The notes beneath the pieces are model-generated. The model was not told the origin of the DNA. It worked only from the letters and a program-made list of their open reading frames with translations, and searched no databases. Source: Kroppenstedtia guangzhouensis (GTDB taxonomy: Bacteria > Bacillota > Bacilli > Thermoactinomycetales > DSM-45169). From it: a DNA stretch of 64,000 nucleotides. A program made the position numbers and the translations under genes. The stretch covers positions 24,341 through 88,340 of the forward strand of contig NZ_BMEX01000010.1 in the NCBI RefSeq assembly GCF_014637345.1, read 5' to 3'. Below are positions 1 to 8,796 of the stretch, in pieces. Within the stretch, counting starts at the first letter, position 1. Each line of letters begins with the position of its first letter.

Positions 1-1367
1 GGAGCCCAACCGGTAATATAGGAGACATAGTCAACCAGACGGTTGACGGAAGGGCGGATCACCGTCGACGGATTGACGGTTTCATCTGTTTTGGACGGTT
101 TGGAGTTGAGCTCCAGCAACCAGAGTTGCCCCTGTTGATCCAGAACCAGATCCACCCCGAGCTCAGCATAGTGACCTTGGGAGAGCCGTTCAAAAGCTTC
201 GACGATGGACAATGCCTTATTCCGGATCTGTTGGAGGGTAGGTTTGTTTTTTGCCTGGACAGCGGCAAGGACCTCTCCGGCTTTCCGAAGGGTTCCGCCG
301 CGGGCCAGATTGGATACGATGTTTTGATCATTGGCCACCCGGGCCACCGTGGATGTGACCGACCAGATTCCTTTTCCGTTCTTTTGGATCAAGACTCGGA
401 AATCGACGGGACGACCGTCCCATTTCACCAGATTCAATCCTTGCTGGATGAGATACCGGGATCGGGAACCCGCGACCCTTTGCCGGAGATGACGGAAGGC
501 TTCGTCCGCACGGGGAAAGATCCTCGTCACCGCACTGGCCGCCTCCGTATATTGGCAGACCCATTTTCCGTCAACAGCGGTGACCCGGATGATTCCCTGA
601 CCCAGACTGCCGTTTGTCGGTTTCAAATAGACGATACGGTGCCTGTTCAACATGATCCGAAGCCGTTTGGGATGATAGAGGTGGGTTTCAGGTAAAAGGG
701 GACGCATGTTGGCATCTTTGGTCAACAGATTATGGACTTGTTGCTTGTTTAAAAAAGTTTCGTTAAACACGGGGATTTGGTGGATGTTCCTCAGAATCGA
801 CAGTTTTTGTTGGAGGGCCTGCCGACGTTCAATCCGGCGGGAGGTGATGCGGTTATATACCGTATCGGGGAGGGGAGCTTCAATCAGCTCCCACTTTTTC
901 CCTTGATAGGACCATCCCCGGACGGTTCTTTTGGACAAGTGAATCCCCTCGGGAGGGAAGACGATAAGGGCCACTCCTTTGGAAGCACAGGCTTGGGCAC
1001 ACTCTTCAAGAAAGCGGGCCATCATTCCAAATTTTTGTTTGCTGTTTCCTTGTACGTCCTCGTTGATGAGAATCCCGAGAAAAGGTCCGAAATGAAGTGC
1101 TCCGTTTCGGGCATCGTAACGGATATTCAGGTGATGTTGGTTGGTGATCCTCAGCTTTTCAGCTAGCCGGGAATGGATCCGGACAAGGGGAGTCTGATTT
1201 TGAATGGTGGAGATGAAGGTGATATCTGCAGCTGTACCGAAAGCAGCCCAGATGGGGTGTTTCGGAAGTTGGAGCCGATTGGCGAGCGACTGGCTGACAA
1301 TCATGTTGACTTGTGGAGGGAAATACCGTTCCGGCAAGATCTGGATCATGATTCTGGCATGCCCCAT
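1..1367 (-). CDS. YheC/YheD-family ATP-grasp endospore coat-associated protein (3' end cut by window)
   Basis: About 455 codons read without a stop from ATG 1367 to the window edge, so the C-terminus is missing, probably by only a few residues. The N-terminal third carries a GPFLGIL motif (about residue 105) typical of YheC/YheD. The second half is an ATP-grasp domain with YLKPTNGSLGQGI (nucleotide-binding lysine and glycine loop), FRVLIQK, and the metal-binding end LLELNSKPSKTD. ATG 1367 is chosen because AAGGGG lies six bases upstream; an in-frame ATG at 1448 lacks a good site. In Bacillus, yheC and yheD products are linked to the spore coat and lie beside yheA, which is also the upstream neighbour here (opposite strand). 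The substrate is unknown. The long plus-strand reading frames over this region are antisense shadows. Confidence 0.85.
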   Translation of the reverse strand, partial: MGHARIMIQILPERYFPPQVNMIVSQSLANRLQLPKHPIWAAFGTAADITFISTIQNQTPLVRIHSRLAEKLRITNQHHLNIRYDARNGALHFGPFLGILINEDVQGNSKQKFGMMARFLEECAQACASKGVALIVFPPEGIHLSKRTVRGWSYQGKKWELIEAPLPDTVYNRITSRRIERRQALQQKLSILRNIHQIPVFNETFLNKQQVHNLLTKDANMRPLLPETHLYHPKRLRIMLNRHRIVYLKPTNGSLGQGIIRVTAVDGKWVCQYTEAASAVTRIFPRADEAFRHLRQRVAGSRSRYLIQQGLNLVKWDGRPVDFRVLIQKNGKGIWSVTSTVARVANDQNIVSNLARGGTLRKAGEVLAAVQAKNKPTLQQIRNKALSIVEAFERLSQGHYAELGVDLVLDQQGQLWLLELNSKPSKTDETVNPSTVIRPSVNRLVDYVSYITGWA

Positions 1368-1522
1368 GTGGATCCCCTTCCGCGAAAAGTGACTGCTATA
1401 GGGTATGTAGGCATGTATTCTCCGGTGAATAAAAAGGGACGTGATCATCAATTTGGTGCAAGGGAAGGTTTTTTTTCTGATTTTGTGGTATATGCATATG
1501 GGGGAAAGGGAGGGGAGGCAGC

Positions 1523-1882
1523 ATGAGCACAACAAACCCTTATGACAAGGCGTATGAACTTGCCCGAGCATTGCAAAACTCGGATGAGGTGAAGGGGTTG
1601 CAAAAAGCATGGCAAAAGGCGAGCCAACACCCCGACCATCGCCGGATCCTGGAGCAGTACAGGCAGATCGCCGGAGAGGTGCAAACCATCCAGATGCAGG
1701 GTCAAAAGCCTCGCCAGGAAATGATGGATGAGCTGAATCGGTTGATGGATGAGATCCGATCCGAACCCCAACTTCTCCATTACATGGAAGCCGAGGTCCG
1801 TGTGGGACAGTTGATGACAGACATGATGCGAATACTGGGGGAGCCGTTACAGGACGTCCACAAACACCGGGTTGTTGATTAA
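1523..1882 (+). CDS. yheA: YheA / YlbF-YmcA superfamily protein (UPF0342)
   Basis: A 119-residue, mainly alpha-helical protein beginning MSTTNPYDKAYELARAL, with the N-terminal 'AYELARAL..S.E' pattern and a long charged helix of the YlbF/YmcA/YheA group. YlbF and YmcA support biofilm, competence and sporulation control in Bacillus; YheA itself has no established activity. The start follows a GGGAGGGGAGG ribosome-binding tract. It is divergent from the YheC/D-like gene, as in the Bacillus yheABCD neighbourhood, which supports the YheA assignment over its paralogues. Confidence 0.8.
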   Translation: MSTTNPYDKAYELARALQNSDEVKGLQKAWQKASQHPDHRRILEQYRQIAGEVQTIQMQGQKPRQEMMDELNRLMDEIRSEPQLLHYMEAEVRVGQLMTDMMRILGEPLQDVHKHRVVD

Positions 1883-2062
1883 CCGGGAAATGGGCGGGAA
1901 AAAAGAGAATCGTGTCCTGCCGCAGTGAGACCGGGAGTGAAGCGAACCTGGTGGGACTTGTGCCCTAGGCTGCAACGGTCACTTGGCAGAATACGATCTG
2001 ACTCAATATACGGCCGATCAAGCCTGCGAACACACACAAACAGTCTGAACGGAGGGATTGCG

Positions 2063-2755
2063 ATGCAAATCACCTTTCACGGTCAAAGTTGTTTTGAAAT
2101 CCAAGAGGCGGGGACCAAACTGATTATCGATCCGTTTCTGAAGGGGAACCCACTGGCCAAAGTCCAGCCGGAAGAAATCGAGGTGGAGTACATCCTGTTG
2201 ACCCACGGTCACGATGACCATGTAGGTGATACCGTGAAGATCGCCAAGCGGACCGGTGCCACAGTGATTGCCAATAACGAATTGGCTCATTGGATCGGGT
2301 TTCAAGGGGTGGAAAATGTTCATCCCATGCACATCGGAGGCAGTCACCTCTTTGATTTTGGACGGGTGAAACTGACCCAAGCTTTCCACGGTTCCGCCCA
2401 CATCGATTCGGAGAAGAAAGAGATCGTCTACTTGGGTATGCCCGCCGGTTTATTGTTAACCCTGGGCGGAAAAACGATCTATCATGCCGGAGATACCTGT
2501 CTTTTTTCCGACATGAAGTTGATCGGTGAGCAGAACGATATCGACTTGGCATTGCTTCCGATCGGGGATAACTTCACGATGGGGCCGGAGGATGCCTTGA
2601 TCGCAGCGGAATGGATCGGCGCAAGAAAAACAGTGCCGATGCACTATAACACCTTCCCTCTGATTGAGCAGGATGCTGATGCTTTTATCCGCCTTTTGTC
2701 AGAAAAACAGCTCGACGGTCAAGTGGTTCGACCGGGAGAATCCTTTAAACTATGA
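2063..2755 (+). CDS. ytkL: UPF0173 metal-dependent hydrolase (metallo-beta-lactamase fold), YtkL
   Basis: A 230-residue protein, the usual length for UPF0173. It starts MQITFHGQSCFEI after GGAGGG. The metal-binding motif THGHDDH is near residue 55, and further conserved histidines occur in HGSAHID, YHAGDTCL and PMHYNTF, so the di-metal site looks intact. The physiological substrate is not known. The reading frame stays open for 138 bases upstream, but no start there has a comparable ribosome-binding site. ytkL next to ytoI matches Bacillus order. A terminator follows. Confidence 0.88.
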   Translation: MQITFHGQSCFEIQEAGTKLIIDPFLKGNPLAKVQPEEIEVEYILLTHGHDDHVGDTVKIAKRTGATVIANNELAHWIGFQGVENVHPMHIGGSHLFDFGRVKLTQAFHGSAHIDSEKKEIVYLGMPAGLLLTLGGKTIYHAGDTCLFSDMKLIGEQNDIDLALLPIGDNFTMGPEDALIAAEWIGARKTVPMHYNTFPLIEQDADAFIRLLSEKQLDGQVVRPGESFKL

Positions 2756-2849
2756 AAAATATGATCGGGATAACAAACTGTAAATTGGATGTAACTTCCC
2801 TGTAACGTCCAAGAACTAGGATGGAGACAGGATGAAAACCCCCTAATTG

Positions 2850-2879
2850 GAGACGGTGCAACCCACCGCCTCTTTTTTT
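2850..2879 (+). terminator. Rho-independent terminator after ytkL
   Basis: Imperfect hairpin GAGACGGTG / CACCGCCTC around a five-base loop, followed by a run of seven T. It lies about 95 bases after the ytkL stop. Confidence 0.7.
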
Positions 2880-2944
2880 GTGCATTTTTTCCGGCATGTC
2901 CTGTATAGATAAGAATAGACAGGACAAAAAAGGGGGAGACATCT

Positions 2945-3241
2945 TTGTTACGTAGCAAACACGGGATCGCTCTGGTATCGGCTTTGGCACTTTTGTTTCT
3001 CGCCGTTCCCCGGTTGCCTGTTTCTTCGGCTCCCGGATTATCATCAGTGTTTGCTTTTGGCTGGCTGGCTTTTGCTTATTTAGTGATTGCAGCCAATTGG
3101 CGAATGGTGCTCCAGCTCGACCGGGAAGAGAGGCGAAAGAATGAGAGGGCGCGCCGCATGCGGTGGTTGAGAACAGAAAAGCAAAAAAGATCGACGGCCG
3201 GCTCCACAGTTTTCAGAAGGCGTTGGCAGAAAGTTCCCTGA
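2945..3241 (+). CDS. Small hypothetical membrane protein
   Basis: A 98-residue protein with two hydrophobic segments (about residues 8-27 and 33-52) followed by a strongly basic cytoplasmic-type tail rich in Arg and Lys. The TTG start is supported by GGGGGAG seven bases upstream. No family is recognised. It sits alone between two terminators, and its stop codon lies inside the downstream hairpin. Confidence 0.55.
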   Translation: MLRSKHGIALVSALALLFLAVPRLPVSSAPGLSSVFAFGWLAFAYLVIAANWRMVLQLDREERRKNERARRMRWLRTEKQKRSTAGSTVFRRRWQKVP

Positions 3242-3258
3242 TCAGGGGGCTTTTTTTT
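3232..3258 (+). terminator. Rho-independent terminator overlapping the stop codon
   Basis: Stem AGTTCCCT / AGGGGGCT (two G-U pairs) around GATC, followed by a run of T. A second perfect palindrome, ATCCGGCA TC TGCCGGAT at 3259-3276, follows immediately and may strengthen termination. Confidence 0.75.
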
Positions 3259-3285
3259 ATCCGGCATCTGCCGGATAAGGGCTTT

Positions 3286-3333
3286 TTGGTTTCCTCTGTC
3301 CGCTCATGTATAATGTGGAAGAAAGCGCTGACA
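3286..3333 (+). promoter_or_regulatory. SigA-type promoter with cre-like CcpA site
   Basis: TTGGTT at 3286-3291, a 17-base spacer, then TATAAT at 3309-3314. Just downstream at 3319-3333, AAGAAAGCGCTGACA matches the Bacillus cre consensus (WTGNAANCGNWNNCW) at 14 of 15 positions. A CcpA site at the transcription start would repress. The transcript would run through repeat copy A into ytoI. Confidence 0.55.
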
Positions 3334-3453
3334 TAATGCCCTTTCCACGAACATGCCTCTTTGGAAGAGATCGAAGCCGCCCCACCACCCTGCCTCCAAC
3401 CTGCTGAAAAAGGGAGATCAAAGTTGTCTGTTGTCTGAAGGGCCATAAAAGCA

Positions 3454-3546
3454 TTGTGAAAAAGCTGTCACAGGGAGGGTTGGGTTTCATTGTCAAGCTG
3501 AATGTGAAACCCAATCCCGACCGACTCGGAAAGACTTCATCACAAC
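3454..3546 (+). repeat. MITE-like palindromic repeat, copy A
   Basis: Outer inverted ends TTGTGAA (3454-3460) and TCACAA (3540-3545) enclose an inner inverted repeat TTGGGTTTCA (3480-3489) / TGAAACCCAA (3505-3514). The outer parts of the inner arms (AGGGAGGG and ATCCCGACCG) also nearly pair. Related copies are at 17198, 18581, 22977, 29798 (inverted) and 31385. The internal loop is shorter here than in copies C and D. Confidence 0.75.
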
Positions 3547-3572
3547 AATATAGAACACGGGGAAAGAAGTGA

Positions 3573-4892
3573 GTGTACGTGGCGACCAAACACGAAAAGA
3601 TCCTGGAATATATAGAAAATCTGGAGGTCGGTCACAAAATTTCGGTTCGGGGAATCGCACGGGAATTGGGTGTCAGTGAGGGAACAGCTTATCGGGCGAT
3701 CAAAGAGGGAGAGAACCAGGGATTGGTGTCCACGGTGGAACGGGTGGGCACTGTCCGGATTGAAAAGAAACACCGTTCCAAGATCGAAAGACTCACCTTT
3801 GCTGAAGTCGTTAACATCGTGGACGGTCAGGTTTTGGGTGGAAAGGCGGGTCTTCATAAAACTTTGAATCGGTTTTTGATCGGTGCCATGAAGTTGGAAG
3901 CTATGATTCGCTATGTGGAACCGGGACAACTGATGATCGTCGGAAACCGGGACAACGCCCATCGGATTTCTCTGGAACGGGGGGCGGCTGTATTGATTAC
4001 CGGGGGTTTTGATGCTACGGAGGAAGTGAAACAGTTGGCCGATCAGCTGGAGTTACCGGTGATTTCTTGCGGTTATGATACCTTTACTGTGGCGGCGATG
4101 ATCAATCGGGCCATCTATGATCGCCTGATTAAAAAAGAGATCCTCTTGGTGGAGGATATGTTGAACCCGAAGCATCCCCCCATTTTTTTGAAGTTGGATG
4201 ACCGAGTGGAAAACTTTCATGCATCGGTCCGGGAGACCAAACACAGTCGCTATCCGGTGGTCGACGACAAGGGCAGGCTTCACGGAATGGTGACGGCCAA
4301 GGATGTGGTGGGACATGATTCCGATGAACGGATCGAACGAGTGATGACGAAAAACCCGATCACAGTCACCCCGAAAACATCCTTGGCCACCGCCGCCCAT
4401 GAGATGGTGTGGGAAGGCATTGAGCTGTTGCCGGTGGTGAATCACCAGCATATGTTACTCGGGGTGATCAGCCGCCAGGATGTGATCAAATCCCTCCAAT
4501 ATATGCAAAAGCAGCCCCAGATCGGAGAGACCATCAACGATCTAGTGTTAAAAGGATTTGACGAAGTGAAGGGAAAAAATGGTGAGATTTCATTTCAGGG
4601 AATGGTCGCTCCGCAGATGACGGATCCATTGGGAAATCTCTCCACGGGGGTGCTGACCACCCTGATCACTGAAGCAGCCCACCGCCGCCTGCGAAAGCAG
4701 CACCGCGGGGACATGGTGACAGACAACCTGACTCTGTATACATTGAAGCCGGTTCAATTGGAACGGAAATTGTTCATCCGGCCTAGAGTGATTGAACTGG
4801 GAAGAAAAGTGGGAAAGGTGGACGTGGAAGTGAGCGAAGACGGTCACGTGGTGGCGAAAGCCCTCGTGACCGCCCAATTGATTGAGAGATGA
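3573..4892 (+). CDS. ytoI: YtoI-type regulator: HTH, DRTGG, two CBS domains, hotdog domain
   Basis: A 439-residue protein. In order: an N-terminal winged-helix DNA-binding region (about 1-70, IARELGVSEGTAYRAIKEGE), a DRTGG domain (about 75-180, with LITGGFDA), a CBS pair (about 190-310, SRYPVVDDKGRLHGMVTAKD and LLPVVNHQHMLLGVIS) and a C-terminal hotdog/thioesterase-like domain (about 320-439). This is the domain order of Bacillus YtoI. CBS pairs bind adenine nucleotides and hotdog domains bind acyl-CoA, so a metabolite-sensing repressor is a reasonable inference; the ligand is unknown. The GTG start follows GGGGAAAG. Upstream lie repeat copy A and a promoter with a cre-like site. Confidence 0.88.
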   Translation: MYVATKHEKILEYIENLEVGHKISVRGIARELGVSEGTAYRAIKEGENQGLVSTVERVGTVRIEKKHRSKIERLTFAEVVNIVDGQVLGGKAGLHKTLNRFLIGAMKLEAMIRYVEPGQLMIVGNRDNAHRISLERGAAVLITGGFDATEEVKQLADQLELPVISCGYDTFTVAAMINRAIYDRLIKKEILLVEDMLNPKHPPIFLKLDDRVENFHASVRETKHSRYPVVDDKGRLHGMVTAKDVVGHDSDERIERVMTKNPITVTPKTSLATAAHEMVWEGIELLPVVNHQHMLLGVISRQDVIKSLQYMQKQPQIGETINDLVLKGFDEVKGKNGEISFQGMVAPQMTDPLGNLSTGVLTTLITEAAHRRLRKQHRGDMVTDNLTLYTLKPVQLERKLFIRPRVIELGRKVGKVDVEVSEDGHVVAKALVTAQLIER

Positions 4893-4939
4893 GCCGTACC
4901 TGTTTTGCTTTAAAGAAATCTATGTTAATCTGGTTAGGG

Positions 4940-4970
4940 CTGGGTCATGATGACCCAGGCTTTGTTTTTT
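4940..4970 (+). terminator. Rho-independent terminator after ytoI
   Basis: Perfect stem CTGGGTCA / TGACCCAG around TGA, followed by a T-rich tract. Confidence 0.85.
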
Positions 4971-5043
4971 CGGTGGTGAAATGGGGTAAAGATAATGTAT
5001 GGACTGACCATCCACATCAGGAAGGAAAAGTCAGGGGGAGAAG

Positions 5044-6261
5044 ATGAAAAAAATTGAAGTGGAGAATCTGACGAGAATTTTCGGACGCAACCCGACCAAG
5101 GGTTTGGAGCTGGTGCGTCAGGGAAAAAGCAAGGAAGAGATTTTGAAAGAGACAGGCATGACCGTCGGCGTCAACCGGGTCAGCTTTTCGGTGGACGCCG
5201 GTGAGGTGTTTGTGATCATGGGCCTGTCCGGTAGCGGAAAATCCACACTGGTGCGGCTTCTCAACCGGTTGATCGAACCGACGGAGGGTTCCGTTCGAAT
5301 GGATGGGGAGGATGTATCCCGGATGGATCCACAGGAATTGAGGCAGATTCGCCGGACCAAGATGGGGATGGTCTTTCAGCGCTTCGCCTTGTTTCCCCAT
5401 AAAAGCGTGCGGGAGAATGTGGAATACGGTCTGGAAGTACAGGGAATCCCCAAAGAGGAACGAAAAGAAAAAGCTTTGACATCCCTGGGCTTAGTCGGGT
5501 TGGAGAATTATGCCGATAGCCGTCCCGACCAGCTCTCCGGGGGGATGCAGCAACGGGTGGGTCTGGCCCGGGCACTGGCCAACGATCCGGACATCCTGTT
5601 GATGGATGAAGCGTTCAGTGCCCTTGATCCGCTGATCCGTAAGGACATGCAGGATGAATTGATGGATCTTCAGTCCACCATGCAAAAGACGATTATCTTT
5701 ATCACTCATGATCTGGATGAGGCTCTGCGGATCGGGGATCGAATCGCCCTGATGAAGGACGGGGAAATCGTACAGATCGGCACACCGGAAGAGATTTTGA
5801 CCAACCCGGCCAATTCGTATGTGGAAAAATTTGTGGAAGATGTCAATCTGACCAAGGTATTGACCGCCGGGTCGATCATGAAGCGCTCTGAAGCACTTGT
5901 ACTTGGGAAGGAAGGACCCCGTGTGGCGCTGAAACGGATGCGGGGAGGGGGAACCTCCACCGTTATGGTCGTGGGCAGGGATCGAAAATTTATCGGGATC
6001 CTCACTGCTGAAGGGGCCAAGGAAGTGGCGGAGAACGGAAAAACGATTGAAGATGTACTGATCAAAGATGCAGTGATGGTTCATGAAGATACGCCGGTGA
6101 GTGATCTTCTGCCGAAAATGGCGGAAAAACAATTTGCTCATCCCGCCGTGGTTGTGGATCAACAGGAGAAACTGAGGGGTGTGGTGGTTCGGGGAGCCAT
6201 ATTTGCCGCACTCGCCGGAAACGGGGTGAAAACGGATGCCGATTCCCAAGGTTCCGCTTGA
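5044..6261 (+). CDS. opuAA: Glycine betaine/proline ABC transporter ATP-binding subunit
   Basis: A 405-residue ATPase of the ProV/OpuAA family. The family-specific N-terminal helix carries IFGRNPTKGLELVRQGKS; Walker A is [10 protein letters not shown]; the signature is LSGGMQQR; Walker B is ILLMDEAFSALDP; the switch histidine is in FITHDLDEAL. A C-terminal CBS pair (about 275-395) would sense ionic strength, as in OpuA. It energises uptake of compatible solutes at the membrane. First gene of opuAA-AB-AC; the next gene overlaps it by 26 bases. GGGGGAG precedes the start. Confidence 0.95.
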   Translation: MKKIEVENLTRIFGRNPTKGLELVRQGKSKEEILKETGMTVGVNRVSFSVDAGEVFVIMGLSGSGKSTLVRLLNRLIEPTEGSVRMDGEDVSRMDPQELRQIRRTKMGMVFQRFALFPHKSVRENVEYGLEVQGIPKEERKEKALTSLGLVGLENYADSRPDQLSGGMQQRVGLARALANDPDILLMDEAFSALDPLIRKDMQDELMDLQSTMQKTIIFITHDLDEALRIGDRIALMKDGEIVQIGTPEEILTNPANSYVEKFVEDVNLTKVLTAGSIMKRSEALVLGKEGPRVALKRMRGGGTSTVMVVGRDRKFIGILTAEGAKEVAENGKTIEDVLIKDAVMVHEDTPVSDLLPKMAEKQFAHPAVVVDQQEKLRGVVVRGAIFAALAGNGVKTDADSQGSA

Positions 6262-7075
6262 CCAATGGGTGGATTCGCTGGTCAACTGGTTGACGGAGAA
6301 CTTATCAGGGCTCTTCTCCTTCATTACCCATATCATTGAGCCGACGGTAGGTTTTTTCCAAATGATTCTCACGGTGGCACCTCCCTTGGTCACCATCATT
6401 TTGATCAGTGCTTTGGCCCTGTGGACAAGCCGGTGGTCGGTGGCCCTGTTCACCCTGGTGGGACTCTTCTTGGTGGCAAACCTCGGATTGTGGGAGAAGA
6501 GTACGGAAACGCTGTCTCTGGTGCTCACCGCATCGCTGATTTCTGTCATACTGGGAATTCCTCTGGGAATTTGGGCTGCACGCAGCCAAGTGGTGCGGAG
6601 AATCATCACGCCGGTTTTGGACTTTATGCAGACCATGCCTGCTTTTGTCTATCTGATTCCCGCAGTGTTCTTTTTTGCTCTGGGGGCTGTGCCCGGAGTG
6701 ATCGCTTCGGTGATTTTTGCCATGCCGCCGACGATCCGTCTGACCAATCTCGGAATTCGCCAAGTGCCGGGGGATTTGATTGAGGCGGCGGATGCATTCG
6801 GTTCCACCTCCTGGCAAAAACTGTTCAAAGTGCAACTTCCTTTGGCCCGATCCACCATCATGGCGGGGGTGAACCAAACGATCATGCTTTCCCTGTCGAT
6901 GGTTGTGATTTCCTCGATGATCGGCGCCGGTGGATTGGGTGCGATTGTGCTGCAATCGATCAGCAGGCTGGAAGTGGGTACCGGTTTTGAAGGGGGTCTG
7001 GCCATTGTCATCATCGCCATCATACTGGATCGGATCACTCAGAGTCTGGGCAAGGATCCGAGAAAAGTCGCCTGA
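6236..7075 (+). CDS. opuAB: Glycine betaine ABC transporter permease
   Basis: A 279-residue integral membrane protein of the ProW/OpuAB family, starting inside the end of opuAA, which implies translational coupling. Several hydrophobic helices are visible. The cytoplasmic coupling loop is DLIEAADAFGSTSWQKLFKVQLPLA, the binding-protein-dependent permease EAA motif. It forms the channel for OpuAA and receives substrate from OpuAC. Confidence 0.95.
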   Translation: MPIPKVPLDQWVDSLVNWLTENLSGLFSFITHIIEPTVGFFQMILTVAPPLVTIILISALALWTSRWSVALFTLVGLFLVANLGLWEKSTETLSLVLTASLISVILGIPLGIWAARSQVVRRIITPVLDFMQTMPAFVYLIPAVFFFALGAVPGVIASVIFAMPPTIRLTNLGIRQVPGDLIEAADAFGSTSWQKLFKVQLPLARSTIMAGVNQTIMLSLSMVVISSMIGAGGLGAIVLQSISRLEVGTGFEGGLAIVIIAIILDRITQSLGKDPRKVA

Positions 7076-7176
7076 GACCCTGCCAGAGTGTGTCGGTTGA
7101 TTGTTGAAGAAGGGGAATGGACCTCAGCCATGGAATTTAAAACCTGGATCATAGGGAAATCAAGGAGTGAAATGTT

Positions 7177-8037
7177 TTGAAGAACCGTTGGAAAGGTTTT
7201 CTTCTCATCCTCTCCGTGTTTGCTCTCCTGTTTATGGTGGCTTGCGGCCAGCAACAGGGCGGAGAAGGAAAAAAAGAAATCACGCTCGCCTATGTGAACT
7301 GGGACTCTGAAGTGGCCAGCACTCATGTAATTAAAAAAGTATTGGAAGAGCAAGGCTTCACGGTGGAATTGAAACAGGTGGAAGCCGGCCCGATGTGGGC
7401 GGGGGTGGCAAGTGGAAGCGCTGATGGGATGGTTGCGGCCTGGTTGCCCGTCACGCACAAGAGCTACTACGAGAAATTTAAGAATCAGGTGGAGGACTTG
7501 GGTTCCAATATGGAAGGAACCCGGATCGGTCTGGTTGTCCCTTCCTATGTGAATGCGGATTCCATCGCCGATCTGAAACAGAAAAAAGGCGAATTTGATG
7601 GGAAGATCATCGGGATCGATGCCGGAGCCGGTGTGATGGAGGCCACGCAACGGGCGATCAAAGATTACAACCTGGATATGACATTGGTGGAAGGTTCTGA
7701 TGCAGCGATGGTGGCCTCCCTCAAAAAAGCAATCGATACCAAAAAACCGATTGTGATCACCGGATGGAGCCCGCACTGGAAATTTGCCGAGTATGATTTG
7801 AAGTTCCTCGATGACCCCAAGGAGAGTTTCGGAGGCGAGGAGAATATTCACACCATTGTGAGCAAAGATCTTAAAAAAGAGAGTCCCGAAGCCTACAAGA
7901 TCCTCGACCAATTCCATTGGACCACGGAAGATATGGAAGAAGTGATGCTGGCGGTTCAACAAGGCAAAAAGCCGGAGGAAGCTGCCGCCGACTGGGTGAA
8001 AAAGCATTCGGACAAAGTGAAGGAATGGACGAAATGA
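7177..8037 (+). CDS. opuAC: Glycine betaine-binding lipoprotein
   Basis: A 286-residue precursor with a TTG start after GGAG. It has an N-terminal lipoprotein signal with the acceptor cysteine in LLFMVACGQQ (about residue 24). The mature part is an OpuAC-type binding domain with tryptophans expected to form the aromatic cage for the quaternary ammonium ligand (AYVNWDSEVAS, GPMWAGVASG, ITGWSPHWKF). It is anchored outside the membrane and delivers betaine to OpuAB. About 100 bases separate it from opuAB, and a terminator follows directly. Confidence 0.94.
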   Translation: MKNRWKGFLLILSVFALLFMVACGQQQGGEGKKEITLAYVNWDSEVASTHVIKKVLEEQGFTVELKQVEAGPMWAGVASGSADGMVAAWLPVTHKSYYEKFKNQVEDLGSNMEGTRIGLVVPSYVNADSIADLKQKKGEFDGKIIGIDAGAGVMEATQRAIKDYNLDMTLVEGSDAAMVASLKKAIDTKKPIVITGWSPHWKFAEYDLKFLDDPKESFGGEENIHTIVSKDLKKESPEAYKILDQFHWTTEDMEEVMLAVQQGKKPEEAAADWVKKHSDKVKEWTK

Positions 8038-8044
8038 ACGAGAA

Positions 8045-8077
8045 CAGCCACCCCTCGGAAGGGTGGCTGCTTTTTTT
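8045..8077 (+). terminator. Rho-independent terminator of the opuA operon
   Basis: Perfect 9-bp stem CAGCCACCC / GGGTGGCTG followed by a run of seven T, starting eight bases after the opuAC stop. Confidence 0.92.
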
Positions 8078-8145
8078 GGACCGGGATATCAGGCGATGAA
8101 GGATACCGGCTCTTCGTCCCGGATGGTATGGCGAAGAGCCGATTC

Positions 8146-8439
8146 TCATGAACTGGATTTATTCTTGTAAAAGCGCCAGGCGCGGAGGCCATGGATCAGG
8201 TTGTAGATTCCGAGCAAGCCGATCAGGATGAGCAGCACGAGACGAACCCAGCCCCCACTCAAGGAGACTCCTTGCATCAGGGCGACGGAGATAAACATGA
8301 CCCCCATGTGGATGTTCATCCGGGCCTGGTGTTTCACCCGGTCCAACCCGTCCGCCCGTCGGCCGGCGATGCTGTGGGAAAAGGTTCGAATGGCTGTATA
8401 GATGATCACGATGACCAGAAACAATAAGAAAATCTGCAT
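8146..8439 (-). CDS. ytpI: YtpI-like small membrane protein
   Basis: A 97-residue protein from ATG 8439, which has AGGAGG nine bases upstream; the longer frame to 8517 lacks such a site. Three hydrophobic segments (about 2-17, 40-58, 63-82) separated by basic loops. Size, topology and position between ytoI and ytrI match Bacillus YtpI. Function unknown. Last gene of a minus-strand group that converges on opuA. Confidence 0.65.
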   Translation of the reverse strand: MQIFLLFLVIVIIYTAIRTFSHSIAGRRADGLDRVKHQARMNIHMGVMFISVALMQGVSLSGGWVRLVLLILIGLLGIYNLIHGLRAWRFYKNKSSS

Positions 8440-8507
8440 AGGTACAACCTCCTGTATGTATGCAAAACGCCCTCCGCCCAAGGACGGAAAGGCGCTGATT
8501 TGGGGTG

Positions 8508-8741
8508 TCAGCTGCATTGGGAATCGATGGGATCCGGGGGGTTGTTGAGAGATTGCTCAGCAGGAACATCGGGAATGAACCAATATCCGATCTGGGTCTG
8601 ATCGACAATGACCGGCAGGTCCAGTTGAGCCAATTCTTTCTCGATGAGATCAGCGACTTCCTTCGTCTCCGCATAGGCGGAGAAACCGCGTTTCAACTTT
8701 TCCACCTTGGCTTTAGCCATTCGTTTTCGGCTGATGATCAT
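8508..8741 (-). CDS. Hypothetical protein, 77 residues
   Basis: The ATG at 8741 is preceded by AAAGGGGGGGA, a strong ribosome-binding site. The N-terminal third is very basic (MIISRKRMAKAKVEKLKRG); the middle reads as a compact alpha/beta fold (TKEVADLIEKELAQLDLPVIV); the C-terminus is acidic and Pro-rich and ends in Cys-Ser. No family recognised. In Bacillus this position holds nrnA (ytqI), which is absent from this window, and this protein is far too short to be NrnA. Confidence 0.6.
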   Translation of the reverse strand: MIISRKRMAKAKVEKLKRGFSAYAETKEVADLIEKELAQLDLPVIVDQTQIGYWFIPDVPAEQSLNNPPDPIDSQCS

Positions 8742-8796
8742 AAAGATCCCCCCCTTTCTTTTTTTATATCATACACTTTTTCAGGTGATTTGGCGA

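Noticed and set aside
126..1166. Plus-strand open frames at the window start
   Set aside because: They lie antisense to a clear ATP-grasp coding sequence on the minus strand.
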